From NCBI RefSeq assembly GCF_027595985.1, contig NC_073306.1, forward strand, positions 80,204,599 to 80,268,598: DNA of 64,000 bases, in the 5' to 3' direction. Made by a program: the position numbers and the translations under genes. Positions within the stretch are counted from its first letter, which is position 1. Every line of letters starts with the position of its first letter. The DNA comes from Sorex araneus (lineage: Eukaryota > Chordata > Mammalia > Eulipotyphla > Soricidae). The notes beneath the pieces were generated by a model. That model searched no databases. It was not told the origin of the DNA and was given only the letters and a program-made list of their open reading frames with translations. Positions 1-11,636 of the stretch are shown piece after piece.

Positions 1-730
1 CTCAAAATTTACCCCTTCTAATCCTTGAAACCTATGAATATGTCACCCTACAAGGGAACAGAAACTTTATTATTGGGAGTAAGGATCTTGAAATGGAGAA
101 ATTGGCCTGGAGTATTCAGGTGGGTCCAGTAGAATCACAAGGATCTTCATAATAGAGCAATAGGAGGGTCAGGAAGAGATAGATGCAGAAGTGAGGGGAG
201 GATGCGTGAGTGGGGAGTAGAGCTCTGGTAGTCACTCACTGCCAGGAGCAGGGAAAAATTTGATTATTTCTGTGATTTGTGCATGGTTCCTATTTTGTTC
301 AAACAATTAAAAAATGGTCTTGCTTTTTGCCGTGATCCATGCCAGTTGCAAAGTAGTTGTGCCTAATTTACTTTTCTGTGAAATTGTTCATGTTCAACAG
401 GGAAGCAGTAAAATGTAGCCCAAAGTTCTAAGGTCGGTCTCAAGTGCTGGGCACTGTTCCTTCCTCACTCTCTATAGTTTGAATAAAACTCAGTTTATTC
501 TTCTTTATTTTTATTGAATCATTTCTGCATTTTCTATATTTCAAATAAGTCTAGAAATTTAAGCCTGAGAAGGAGTGGGCTTGATCTCTAATCTAATCAA
601 AAAGCCCAACCTGGCAAGGGGTCTGGGGGCTTGGGTAGGGAAGAGGGGAAAGAGAACTTGCCTTAAAGAAGAAACACTTCCCCACCTGCAAGTTAATCTG
701 GACTTTTTGCTTGTTTTTGTTTTTGTTTTG
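1..730. other. Intergenic, nothing recognised
   Basis: AT-rich unique-looking sequence. No conserved ORF, RNA gene or repeat family could be recognised; any old repeats here are too decayed to call by eye. Confidence 0.4.
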
Positions 731-894
731 GGGCCACGCCCAGCCCCAGCGATCAGGGTTTTTACTCCTGGCTCTGCACTCAGGAATTACTCCTGACAGT
801 GCTGGGGGTGGGGACCAAATAGGGTGCTGAGGTTGGAAGCCAGTTTACCACTTGCAAGACAAATGCCTTCCCACTGTACTATCTTTCCAACCCC
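731..894 (-). repeat. Type B SINE (poly-A tailed, tRNA-headed)
   Basis: Read on the minus strand this has a degenerate tRNA-like head (right end) followed by the body that on the plus strand contains GGCTCTGCACTCAGGAATTA, the hallmark of the type B family repeated throughout the window. The T-rich left end is the decayed poly-A tail. It is diverged, so moderately old. Confidence 0.85.
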
Positions 895-991
895 TAGTAA
901 AGAATTTCAATCAAAAACTCTCCCCTGCCCCCCTCCCCCCACACACACACCTTCAAGGCAGTGGGTAATTCCTAGCCCTAGCTCTTGTGCT

Positions 992-1235
992 AGGGCTGGA
1001 GTGATAGCACAGCGGGTAGAGCATTGCCTTGCACGCGGCCGACACAGGTTCAATTCCTCCGTCCCTCTTGGAGAGCCTGGCAAGCTACCGAGAGTATTCC
1101 GCCCGCTCGTCAGAGCCTGGCAAGCTACCCATGGTGTATTTGATATGCCAAAAAAAGCAACAGCAAGTCTCACAATGGAAATGTTACTGGTTGCCCGCTG
1201 GAGCAAATCGATGAGCAACGGGATGACAGTGATAC
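992..1235 (+). repeat. Type A SINE (RTE-tailed), full length
   Basis: It starts with a tRNA-like head containing pol III A-box (ATAGCACAGCGGGTAGAG) and B-box-like (GGTTCAATTCC) motifs, then a body with two GAGCCTGGCAAGCTACC blocks, and ends in the RTE-like tail (GAGCAAATCGATGAGCAACG). A 12-bp target-site duplication, AGCTCTTGTGCT, lies at 980-991 and 1236-1247, fixing both ends. There is no poly-A tail. Confidence 0.95.
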
Positions 1236-1247
1236 AGCTCTTGTGCT

Positions 1248-1842
1248 GCCTACAACCTTCCTGAGGGGGCAGCAACAAACAACTCTACCATATTAGTGGA
1301 CTAGGAGCTATTCTTGGTCTCCATTAAGTATGGGTAACTGATAGTACTATCAGTCAATCACAGTTCCTCCTGCCTAAAGCAATATTTTCTGGCAACAGAT
1401 TAGAAGGTAACTGGATTGTAAAGATGCTTTCTTAGCACAGGAACTTAAACCCTTATCTGATGCTCCTTATAAGTCAACCTGAAAGTCAGTCGTCCTGTGC
1501 TACCTCCCATTTGTTCAGTCATAAGACCCCTAATCCATCCCTTCTACAATCCCATCCCTTAATAAACTTGGTATGGAAAAAGGAGTTAAATTTCTGTTCC
1601 TGGAGAACTAAAGAATTTGAGCTGGTGATTCAATGGTTGGTTCATTAAATTAGAAAGTTTAAATGTAAAATAAATTTGTGTTTATTATCAAAAACAAGCT
1701 AATAAAAAGAAAATTCAACTAATATTGTTTATAAAAGATACTATAAAAAATAAACAACAAAAATAAGGTGACTTTATTATGCCCATGGATCAATTTTCCG
1801 GAATTTACTTACATAAATTAAATATATTACATAGAATCCTGG
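1248..1842. other. Intergenic, nothing recognised
   Basis: AT-rich sequence between two type A SINEs with no recognisable coding or RNA feature. Confidence 0.4.
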
Positions 1843-2063
1843 GGCTGGAGCGACAGCACAGCGATTGGGCATTCACCTTTCATGCGGCTGACCCGAGTTC
1901 GATTCCTCCACCCCTCTCAGAGAGCCCAGCAAGCTACCGAGAGTATCGAGCCCGAGCGGCAGAGCCTGGCAAGCTACCTGTGCGTATTGGATATGCCAAA
2001 AACAGTAATAATAAGTCTCTCAATGAGAGACGTTACTGGTGCCCGCTCGAACAAATCGCTCGA
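1843..2063 (+). repeat. Type A SINE (RTE-tailed)
   Basis: Head, body and tail are as in the other type A copies, but it stops inside the tail just after GAGCAAATCG-type sequence (here CTCGAACAAATCGCTCGA). A 14-bp target-site duplication, ACATAGAATCCTGG, occupies 1829-1842 and 2064-2077, so the early stop is the true 3' end of this copy and not later deletion. Confidence 0.93.
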
Positions 2064-2077
2064 ACATAGAATCCTGG

Positions 2078-2796
2078 AATAAAGAGTAAAAAGATGATGG
2101 AATATTATTATATAGAAAATATTATATAGAAAAACTCATTATAGGAAATTTCTGGGTTTTTTGAGAAAGAACAATCTGTGCAAATATTAATAGAATTTTA
2201 ACTAAATTTAGCTAAAACAAAATAGTTAATTCAAGATTTTCACATTATATATTAAATAGTATGATTAAATACTTTACTAAAATTGTTCAAACTGGAATAA
2301 TTTTGAGTGGAAAAGAAAATCAAGAATTATGAAAGGATCACAGGTAAAAGCTGGCATTTTTCCAAAAGAAAATCCATCACTGATGATAGCCACTGGTTAC
2401 ACTGAAGTGTATCTTTCTCCTCTTCCATTAAAAATAGGGAACTTTATTAAGATATAATGACATAGAATGGTTATCCCCTTTGGTAACAGTGCATCCAAGA
2501 ACCAAAGATTATTATAGCCTCAGATCTGTGCAAAGTAAGGTCCAGAATTTCTTTTTTAATTCCAGCACTGTACTTGACAATTTATGAACTTGAGTAAGAC
2601 AAATGGCCTCTCAGAACTGAATGATTCTCAACTTATATGTGCAAATTTTATAAATCAATGTATTTTCATAAATTCATGCCAGAATTTCCCAGAGGAAGCA
2701 GAAAAAAACAGAGGTGGGGGTGTCCTAGGAGATATATAACAATGTCGAATTTTTCATGGTGCCAGGTGTGATTATTTTGTCAAGGAGTCTGCTATA
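2078..2796. other. Intergenic, nothing recognised
   Basis: AT-rich sequence with no recognisable gene or repeat family. Confidence 0.4.
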
Positions 2797-2873
2797 ACTT
2801 TTTTTTTTTATTTTTTTAGAATTTTATTGACTCACTGCGAGATAGTTACAAGCTTTCATGTTTGGGTTACTTT
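2797..2873 (-). repeat. Very short L1 3' end
   Basis: A T-rich run followed by TTTTATTGACTCACTGCGAG is the L1 3' terminus seen, on the plus strand, at 5,240, 17,030, 28,310 and 31,690. Only about 70 bp are kept before the flank, so this is a severely 5'-truncated minus-strand L1. The composite element at 2,888 was later inserted beside it. Confidence 0.65.
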
Positions 2874-2887
2874 TAAAGTGGCTTTGC

Positions 2888-3937
2888 GCCCCCAGATAAA
2901 CCCGGAGCCGCTGAGCGCGAATCGGACCCTCTGCGGCGCTTAAAGACTTTGACTCCAAAGATATAACACATTCGGGCATCCAGCGCAGCACTCGAGAGCA
3001 ATGCATTGGGACACCAAACTGGGCTACAACTCGGTGCTGCTGGGGGTGGATTTTTTTTTTCCTCCCCACCCTGTCTTCCTGCATGGAAAGCGGCGGGCTG
3101 GCGGCACCATGTGGCAGGCGCCATCTTCTGATTCCAGACCCACAGGTATTCGGATTTTACTTTGGGGGCTCCCAGGAACTCATGGGAAGGGGGCGTAACC
3201 GGCACGCCCTCGGCCCAGATAAACCCGGAGCCGCTGAGCGCGAATCGGACCCTCTGCGCCCAAAGACTTTGAATTCAGAGACTTCTTACAGCAATGCACT
3301 GGGACTGTGAGCTGGGCTATGTAATTTCTGGCAGAATTCTCCCTGGACTTTATACAGAAATCCAAAACCGTGTGAACGCTGCTGCGTCCGCACGACTTAA
3401 CATTTATAATTGTTCAGCAATGTGAATCGGTTCCATTTGAACAGGTCTGACTTGGGGGGGAAACTCCAAATAATAACAGTAAGTTTTTGTTGAAAATATT
3501 GAAGGTTTTTAATGTAGCAGCCACCTCTGGACTGTGAACTAAGCAAAAGCCCCATGCTGGCCGACGTGGCGTGGCGTACACCATACTATGAGGCGCAGGA
3601 AGGGGGATGAGGGGGAAAAAGAAAAAAAAAAAAAAAAGGGAAAAGGAAAAAGAGAAAAAAAAAGAGAGAGAGAGAGAGTTATGTCAACTATAGTGAGTTT
3701 TGTGTTGAATTATGGAATGTAATCAAGGTAAAGAAAAAATGAAGTGAAATTCATTAGTTAAACAGTAGGGGGTAGGGGGTGGGGGCGGGGGGTATACTGG
3801 GGTTTCTGGTGGTGGAATATGGGCACTGGTGAAGGGATGGGTGTTTGAATATTGTATAACTGACATATAAACCTGAGAACTTTGTAACTTTCCACATGGT
3901 GATTTAATAAAAATTAAAAAAATAAAAATAAAAAAAA
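2888..3937 (+). mobile_element. Composite GC-rich retroelement with L1 3' tail
   Basis: A 1.05-kb insertion bounded by a 14-bp target-site duplication, TAAAGTGGCTTTGC (2874-2887 and 3938-3951). The 5' part is CpG-rich and carries the same segment twice in direct orientation (starting CAGATAAACCCGGAGCCGCT at about 2,893 and 3,218). The middle (about 3,335-3,600) is related to part of the minus-strand element at 17,012-18,341. The 3' end is an L1 3'UTR: a polypurine tract, a G-rich run at 3,768-3,792 (quadruplex-capable) and the L1 terminal segment plus A-rich tail. There is no ORF1 or ORF2. It is either an L1 with an internal deletion or splice joining 5'UTR to 3'UTR, or a non-autonomous composite family that L1 mobilises in trans. 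Confidence 0.8.
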
Positions 3938-3951
3938 TAAAGTGGCTTTGC

Positions 3952-4829
3952 CTTTTATAATAAATAATATATGACTTTTTGAAAAACAAGAGAGGGGTGT
4001 GTGTGTGTGTGTGTGTGTACAGTCACAGATCAATGTGTAGGGTATTGATGGTGCCTTGTACAGTCCATGGAGCACTGGGTGTGGGCCAGCTGGCTTGGTG
4101 TGAATCAAGGGTTTCCACTGCAAGTCTCGGAATCTCCTGGAACACTGTTATGATCTGAAAAAATAAATAATAATGGCATTCACCTTACTTGTCTCAGAGA
4201 TCCTCTTTGAGGATGGAAATGCCCCTGTTTTGGATAAGGGTACAGTTAACCTTTGGTTAACAGATTTGTGATGTGTTTTCCCTCTGTCCTGAATCCTGAA
4301 TTTAACTGAATCTGTTGGGAAGACAGAGTTGACTTTAAGGGAAAGAGATTGTGGAAATCTTGGAAGAAGAGGAAAGAGTCATGCCCTTAAGCTTCCATAT
4401 AGTTCAGAGTCAATTATAATTTGCAAACCTGGAAGCCACTTACACTTTTAACCCCTTGGTGGTCATCATGAATATTGATCCAAAATCTATGAAGAAACTG
4501 GTCTAGGCAGTTTTCAACCTTGTCTACACATTAGAGTCACACAAGAAACTAAAAATGACACTTAGGACTGCAGTCACTTCTTCCTCTCCCCAGTTCTAAT
4601 TGGATGGTTTTAGAATACATTTTAATTGAAAAATCAGTGGATAATTGGGAAGAAAGCTGAAGTTGGTGACAGACCTGGACCCCTCTTTCAGTTCACATGT
4701 ATTGTATATTCACTTGGACCAAACACGTCAAGCTTCCAAGTATGTGTCAGTGAAATTAACATAATATCTTCCTGGAGATACTGAGTAATTGCACTGATGT
4801 TTACTGAATACTTGTGCTCGTTTGCTATG
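3952..4829. other. Intergenic; short (GT)n only
   Basis: The stretch holds a (GT)10-like microsatellite at about 3,999-4,018. Otherwise nothing was recognised. Confidence 0.4.
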
Positions 4830-5110
4830 GCCACTATAACAAATTATTGCACACGGATGGGTTGAACCAATATAAAAGTATACTTACAGTTCTGAAAATC
4901 AAATATGCAAAATCAATCCTCACTAGGCTAAAATACAGGTATCAGGAAGCCACATATGGTTCAAGACTTTAAAGAAATGTTAATTCCTTGCTTTTAGAGC
5001 TTCCAGTGGCTGCTGACTTTCCTTGTCCTGTATGTGACCTCATCACCACAGTATCTGCCTATTTTGGTATCATCTTTGGGTGTGAGCATTTGTGTATACA
5101 TACATGCATG
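4830..5110 (+). repeat. Ancient mammalian repeat, unclassified
   Basis: The order of short phrases (GCTATGGCCACTATAACAAA, then ACAGTTCTGAAAATC, then GAGCTTCCAGTGGCTGCTGA) matches an old mammalian interspersed repeat I have seen often but cannot name with certainty. It is strongly diverged. Confidence 0.4.
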
Positions 5111-5233
5111 AATATTTGTGGAGCCTGTGCTCTCGAAACAATGCACCACTTCAAATTTTATCAGCCACATCTCTCACTTTAGCCATGCTACTGAACTTTC
5201 AGATCTCAACTAATTTTGTGCAGATGTACTTTT

Positions 5234-5452
5234 TTAATATTAATTTTTTATTTTATTGAATCACCATGAGATAGAGCATTATAAAGCTGTTTATGTCTTG
5301 GTTTCAGTCATACAATGTTCCAACACCCATCCCTCCACCAGTGTAATTTCCCAGTACCAATGTCCCCAGTTTCCCTCCAAACCCCGCCCAAACCACTCCT
5401 CCACCCCCAAACCACCCCTCCCCCTCCACCCCAGCCTTCGTCTATGGCAGGC

Positions 5453-5531
<79 letters not shown>

Positions 5532-5784
5532 CATTATGGTTTTCAGTACAGATGCTGAAAGGTTATCATGTATATCCTTTTACCTTCTTTCAACACTCAG
5601 TTCTTGTCCAGAGTGATCATTTCTAACTAAACTTATCATAATGGACTCTCCTCTATCTTAACTACGCTCCACCCCCCACAATTTCCAACCATTGATCAGT
5701 CCTCCTGGCTCATTTTCTCTGGCCTTGGATATTTGTTTCATACTATTTTTTTTATATCCCACAAATGAATGCAGTCACATTATA
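5234..5784 (-). mobile_element. 5'-truncated L1 (3' end only)
   Basis: Minus-strand L1: the T-rich left end is its tail, followed by the terminal segment (TTATTGAATCACCATGAGAT on the plus strand), the 3'UTR and, at the right, a short relic of the ORF2 end similar to 6,480-6,720. A perfect 15-bp target-site duplication bounds it. The 3'UTR polypurine tract has expanded into a long (CT)n microsatellite. Confidence 0.9.
5455..5529 (+). repeat. (CT)n microsatellite in L1 3'UTR
   Basis: About 75 bp of nearly perfect CT repeats lie exactly where L1 3'UTRs in this genome have a polypurine tract (GA on the L1 sense strand). Confidence 0.97.
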
Positions 5785-5808
5785 TGCAGATGTACTTTTA
5801 ATGGTGTG

Positions 5809-5935
5809 CCACATCCGCGGAGGGAAGGCATAAAGTTTAAGATCTAAAATCTTAGGACTGGGACAAATAGAGATGCTACTGGTGCCCACTCAAGCAAATC
5901 GATGATTAATGAGATGACAGTGCTACAGTGCAACA
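5809..5935 (+). repeat. Long-type A SINE, 5'-truncated
   Basis: It matches the 3' half of the long type A copy at 59,679: TAAAATCTTAGGACTGGGAC leads into ATAGAGATGCTACTGGTGCC and the RTE-like tail ending GATGACAGTGCTACAGTG. The flanks TACTTTTAATGGTG and TACTTTTAATAGTG (about 5,793 and 5,937) form a near-perfect duplication. Confidence 0.85.
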
Positions 5936-5952
5936 ATACTTTTAATAGTGCC

Positions 5953-6479
5953 CTTGCTTCAACCCACAAAGTCATCTCTCTAGTTACCTGCTCTGGAGAA
6001 CTTCTGAAACCCCTATGAGAAACACCCATTAAAAACCCACTCAGTATTCTGGCATACATGGCCTTGAAGGAAGAAAGGAGTGGACAAGTGGGGAAAGGAA
6101 ACTAATGAATACATACTTGTTTTCCCTTTTAAATCATGGTGTTTTCTATAACAAAACTCAGAATATTTTTCAGGCTCATGCATTAATCTCCTATATGTAA
6201 GTGACCAAACCTTAACTCACCGTTGTTTTGCTTCTCCTTCCTGTCTGATGTGTTTGTTTCTTGAAATCCCGTGGTTTAATAAATGCCACTTCCTTAGAGA
6301 GAATCCAGAGACACTGTCTTCTATGTTTTGGCCTTAACAGTAATTATTTTCTAGTAAGTCAATATCCAAAATATTTGAAGAATTATGATATGATCAGTGT
6401 TGAATTAATTCTTTAGTGCACAAAGTCTGAAATCCTAGGTCCAAACAAAAAGTCAATGATTTCAGGTACCTTAAGAAGA
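5953..6479. other. Intergenic, nothing recognised
   Basis: No gene or named repeat could be recognised. Confidence 0.35.
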
Positions 6480-6747
6480 GTGCTTACTCATTTGTGGGAC
6501 ATAAAAAAATATATACCATAATATAAGACTAATATCCAGGAACAGTTGAAACAAGGGTCAGGAGGATTGGTCTGTGATTGCAAGCCTCCCTCAAGTGCTG
6601 GGGAAGAAGGCAATTGGGATATTTGGAAATGATTGCTCTGGATAAGAACTGTATGCTGAAAATAGGTAAAGGAACAAACATGATAACCTCACAGTATTTG
6701 TATTGTAAACCCTAAAAGCAGAGGGAGAGAGAGAGAAAGAGAGAGAC

Positions 6748-6836
<89 letters not shown>

Positions 6837-7011
6837 GTGCCTAAATGCCTGACATAGAGACAGACTAGGGGTGGCTGGGGCCAGGAGGGAAACTAGGAAC
6901 ATTGGTGGGAAATGTGCACTGGTGAAGGGATGGATGTTGGAGTATTGTATGACTGAAACCCTACTATCAACAGCTTTGTAACTTGTATCTTACGGTGATT
7001 CAATATATATA

Positions 7012-7012
<1 letters not shown>
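6480..7012 (+). mobile_element. 5'-truncated L1 (3' end only)
   Basis: Plus-strand L1: a relic of the ORF2 end (around CATTTGTGGGACATAAAA), the 3'UTR with an expanded (GA)n tract, then the terminal segment (CACTGGTGAAGGGATGGATG ... GTGATTCAATATA). The poly-A tail has been replaced by TA, GA and GGAA repeats. No clear target-site duplication was found. Confidence 0.85.
6721..6832 (+). repeat. (GA)n microsatellite in L1 3'UTR
   Basis: About 110 bp of GA repeats at the same 3'UTR position as the (CT)n run in the opposite-strand L1 at 5,234-5,784. Confidence 0.97.
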
Positions 7013-7299
<287 letters not shown>

Positions 7300-8082
7300 G
7301 TGTATGCTTAGAGACTATTTCATCGGTCTTCAGAATCTCATATTGGAAAAGAGCCAATATAAAATGATAAGTATAAAATGGCATGGAAGAGAGAAGTAGG
7401 TTATACCACAAGCACACTTGTTTCTATAACTGTGAACAGAAAACATTTTTAAGACAGAATTTGGTCCTGTTTCTATAATTCTGAACAACAAAAAAAATTT
7501 TAAAACAGAATTTGATCCAGAAGTAGTGCTTATACCTTACATGTGTAAGATTCTTGATTTGATCAACAGCACCACAGGGGGAAAAAAGAAAATGGAAAAT
7601 TTTGGAATACTTGTTAGAATAATTTTAAAATTAACTGCCCACTTTGCTTAAAGGGAATTTATCCTTTATTTTTAATATTCATGGTGACAGTCCATGGGTA
7701 CATTGCAGTGGAAATGTGGTGAATAGAACACATTGGCCAGGATTCTTGTTACAAGGAAATATCTCATAAAGTTAACTTGCTTGACCAATTCCAGATGTGC
7801 TCATCTGCCCAGAAATATCAAGATACTGGAGCTCAGTATAGATAACAGATGTAATTTGTTGCTTTATAGAAGATGGCTGTTTATTTAAACTTTGCATAAT
7901 TAACTGCTGTCTGCTTACATAACCCAAAATTAAAATTTTTTTTCCCTAAGTCTGCTGCCTGGGATCTTTTGGTTTATTATGACACTTGTAAGAAGATCAT
8001 ATTATTATTTCTAGGCTGGTCTTTCCTTCCTTTTATTTTTTTGGTTATCACTGCTAGCCATGTTTGTTTGTTTATTTATTTA
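7300..8082. other. Intergenic, nothing recognised
   Basis: AT-rich, with no recognisable gene or repeat family. Confidence 0.4.
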
Positions 8083-8434
8083 TTTGGTTTTGGAGCCACA
8101 CCCAGCAGTGCATTTTTTTTTTTTATTTTTGCTTTTTGGGTCACACCCAGCAATGCTCAGGGGTTACTCCTGGCTTTGCACTCAGGAATTACTCCTGGCG
8201 GTGCTTGGGGGACCATATGCGATGCCAGGGATCAAACTCCGGTCGGCCATGTGTAAGGCAAACGCCCTACCCGATGTACTATTGATACGGCCCCTCAGTG
8301 CTTAGGGCTATTTCTGGCTCTGCTCTTAGAGATTACTCCTGGCAGACTCAGGGACCATATAGGGTGGTTGGGATCAAACCCAGGTTGGCTTTGTGTGAGG
8401 CAAATGCCCTATTCACTGTATTATCACTCTTTCC
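8083..8434 (-). repeat. Old type B SINE interrupted by a younger one
   Basis: The outer SINE occupies 8083-8111 and 8296-8434 (head at right, around 8,390-8,434). It is split by the younger copy at 8,112-8,295. The six bases CAGTGC appear at both junctions. Confidence 0.85.
8112..8295 (-). repeat. Young type B SINE nested in an older one
   Basis: A T-run (the poly-A tail on the sense strand), then GCTTTTTGGGTCACACCCAG, the full type B body and a complete tRNA-like head ending at about 8,294. It is much closer to the family consensus than its host copy. Confidence 0.93.
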
Positions 8435-8486
8435 TTTACTGTTAGTCATTTAAAAAGAAAAAATGGTAGCTGAAACAGTGACTGTG

Positions 8487-8568
8487 TATATATAAATGTA
8501 TATATATATCTCACACATATATACATATATGTATATAGACGTGGGTGTATATATATGTATACACACAT
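8487..8568. repeat. TA/CA-rich simple repeat
   Basis: Runs of TATATA mixed with ACACAT and GTATAT; low complexity with local self-complementarity. Confidence 0.8.
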
Positions 8569-8572
8569 ATTT

Positions 8573-8723
8573 GTTTGGGGGCCACATCTGATAGTGTTCA
8601 GGGGTGACTACTGGCTCTGAGCTCAGGAATTACTCTTGACAAGCACTAGGAGTACCAAGGATTGAAACTGGGTTGGCAGCGTGCAAGCAAGCACCCTAGC
8701 AACTGTACTATCTCTCTGATCTC
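8573..8723 (-). repeat. Type B SINE, diverged
   Basis: GGGGGCCACATCTGATAGTG and GAGCTCAGGAATTACTC match the type B body, with a degenerate head at about 8,690-8,723. Confidence 0.85.
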
Positions 8724-9631
8724 AAAAACATTTCAAGGCATACAACTCACTGTCTTCATGGAGAGATACAAAGGAATCTTCTGGAACTCCTCTATACCAT
8801 ATTCTAAAATCACAGTTAGCATCTTTTGAGAAATGATCACAAGGAGATATTGTTAGGCAGAGAGAATATAACCCTGTCTTAAAACAGGAACTTTTAACTT
8901 TCTAAAATTAATTTGAGTAAACTTTATAAAAATCATCATTGAAACAAACAAAAACAACAACAAAGAAGTGTGATAAAATTCTCAAAGGTTTGTGACGTTA
9001 TTTATTTTATTTGCTCCAAATTTTAAAATACATATACTATTGTACCCTTTTCATGTGACAAGGGAGAGAAAATGCATTAGAACATATATGCAATATATAA
9101 ATAGGACTTGAGTATATGACTCATTGCTATCACAAAATGTCGATATAATTTTACTGCCTTTATCACAACCAATTTCCAATTAGAAATGGAAAAGCATAGG
9201 AAGGAAAGACTTCGTGAGGAAAGGTTTCGTAGACCTTTGTCTTCATTTCAAAGACACGCAGAGAATTTGCTGATTTCTCTCTTCTAGCATCTAAAACTAA
9301 ACACCAGAGCAATTGTTCAATCATTGTGATACTGTTAAAGACTTCATCATATGCATTTGTGACAGTTTTCCTCCAACTCTTTTTTGTTCACCTGGAGGGA
9401 GTGAATTGAACTTTTCAGATCATGGGGAAAACAACTACCATTAGACAGCACTAACTATCATACTCTGGTGTTAACAAATATTAAAATAAGCATCTGTGTC
9501 TTTTCTCCACGTTAATTTAATACGTGGTAAAAAAAATTCTGCATTCCTTAGTGATATTTATTTGCATTGTATGCTTATGCTACAATGCAAGCAGCTTTTA
9601 AAAAGTAAACTATTGCCATCATAATGTTAAT
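8724..9631. other. Intergenic, nothing recognised
   Basis: AT-rich unique-looking sequence. Confidence 0.4.
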
Positions 9632-9750
9632 AGGGGCCATGCTGGACTGGCAATGGTGGGGAGAGATGTGTCACATGAGGGTAGGGATCAAACTCGAAGT
9701 CTCACACATGCAAGGAATGTGTTCTATTCCTTGAACCGTAACTCCAGCCT
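9632..9750 (-). repeat. Degenerate tRNA-headed SINE
   Basis: GGGATCAAACTCGAAGTCTC followed by CATGCAAGGAATGTGTTCTA resembles a minus-strand SINE head (B-box and A-box region); the body is badly decayed. Confidence 0.5.
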
Positions 9751-11477
9751 GAAAGTGACATTTCTGATGCTCCAGGAGTAGACCAATTTGTCCCCAAAAG
9801 GATCAGATAGTAAATACTTTGAATTCTGTGACTGTACAGCTTTGAGACAATTATGTTGCTTTGCCATTGTAAGAAAAAAGCAACCATAGAAAACTGGGTA
9901 AATGTGAGCATGGCTGTTCCAACAAAACTTTAGAGACACTGAAAATTGATTTTCATATCATTTTCATGCATCACAAAATAATATATTTAAATTTCCTCCA
10001 AAGCTTTAACATCTAAAACTCATTTTTAGTTTCAGTATGCACCCAAACAGGTGGAAGTAGGAGTGGGGGGAGTGAAGGGTCATAACTCAGTCGACAGTTC
10101 ATGAACCCCTGCTGAGTTAAGTTTACTATTGTATTTAAAGCTGGAGAATATATTATGTTTGCACCTACATTTGAAATTCTATTTTATTTTGTTGGAGGGA
10201 AGGACAGTACAGTTCAAGCATAAAATTTTATTTCAGGAAATTTGATATATAAAACCTAACAGAGAAGTTCTACAGCAGAAATACTACTAGAACTAAACTC
10301 CTTTTAACATTGCTGGATTAAATTATTTCTCAATAAGTTGTCTTAAATAATAGACATTCACAGCTTTAAGTTTTTTTAAATAAAAACTGACTATAATCCT
10401 ATTCTGGAATTTAAAGGCATCTAAGAATAGGAAGTTTTATGTAATATTGATACACTTTCTCAAAATTCATTTTCAATTATATTGATTTTCTAACAAAAAT
10501 AGAACCAAGATAAAGGTCCTGAATTTGGAACTTCCAAGGATATTTCAAAACTTCACATGAGGCCAGAGAGGTTCTGGGCTCAATCCCTGGTTTGTTTGTT
10601 GAAAAACAAACTAGCACCCTTAAATAATCTTGTCTTCTGATTGCAGTTGGAAATCAAATCATTATGACTTCATTGAAGTTTTGTGCTTTTGTGGGATTTT
10701 TTTAAGGGGTCAGGGGACCTCCCAAGAAGTGCTTAGGAGGCTCAAAGGTCCCAATAGCAATTCTTGGCCAACTAGTAAGACAGTTGAGCACAAAGGTCAG
10801 AGAATTTGGTGCCGCTCAGGCCCTGAGATACTGAGGATTTTCCAGACCTTCCAGTGGTACTCATGGTCTCCAGGGTTACACACAGTAAGGCTCCAGGAAC
10901 ATGTGGTGCCAGGGGTTCAACTGTTTTAAGTCTGTACTATCTGCTGTTCTATCTCCCTCCTGGCCCTTTTGAAGTTATTTTTCTGATGGATGACTGAACT
11001 GTTATTGTTAGCTCTTTCCAGAGTTTTACTACACCTACTAAGCTTCAGACTCCAGAGATGAAACCTGACATATTTCTTGTTCCTTGGCCTCCCTGTTTTA
11101 ATTTATCATGAACCTCAGTGAACATAAAGAAGATCTGAATTTTAAAAGTGTGCTTTAGAATTTTTTAAATATGAATTTTAAAGCTACTATGGTCTTAGGA
11201 GTACTTCTGAATTTGAGTAGGATGTTATTAGATTCTTAAGTATGATATGCCTAAGTTTGTATGCTATCATAACCTTCATGTATAGTGATCTACTTATGTT
11301 TCCTTCATTAATTGATTTCCAGATTTATCTTGCAGATAGTCCCATCCTTCATCTTTTTAATTTTGAAGCTGGGCTATAATGACTAGTGAGTTCCACAGAA
11401 AATGGAAAAATTAACTAACAGTAAGACAACGTGATTAAAATTATTATACTAAACAACTTGACTTTCTTTTTTATTTT
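9751..11477. other. Intergenic with weak SINE traces
   Basis: About 10,700-10,970 contains phrases such as GGTGCCAGGGGTTCAACTGT and CTGTTCTATCTCCCTCCTGG that look like a very old minus-strand SINE. Nothing else was recognised. Confidence 0.35.
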
Positions 11478-11636
11478 TTTGGGCCCACATGGAGATGCTC
11501 AGGTCTTACTCCTGGCTCTACACTCAGGAATTACTTCTGGAAGTGTTCAGGGGACCATATAGGATGTTTGGCATTAAACCTCGGTCAGCTGTGTGCAAGG
11601 CAAGAGCCTACCCACTGAACTATCTCTCCAGCCCCT
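11478..11636 (-). repeat. Type B SINE
   Basis: A complete body (CACTCAGGAATTACTTCTGG) and head (GTGTGCAAGGCAAGAGCCTA ... ATCTCTCCAGCCCC) with a T-rich left end. Confidence 0.92.

Larger units (their letters stand above)
5219..5799. repeat. Target-site duplication of the L1 at 5,234
   Basis: The direct repeat TGCAGATGTACTTTT sits at 5219-5233 and 5785-5799, flanking the L1 3' end between them. Confidence 0.9.

Noticed and set aside
992-1060. tRNA gene calls in the many tRNA-like heads
   Set aside because: The A- and B-box motifs are those of SINE heads: each is joined to a SINE body, and none keeps a convincing full cloverleaf.
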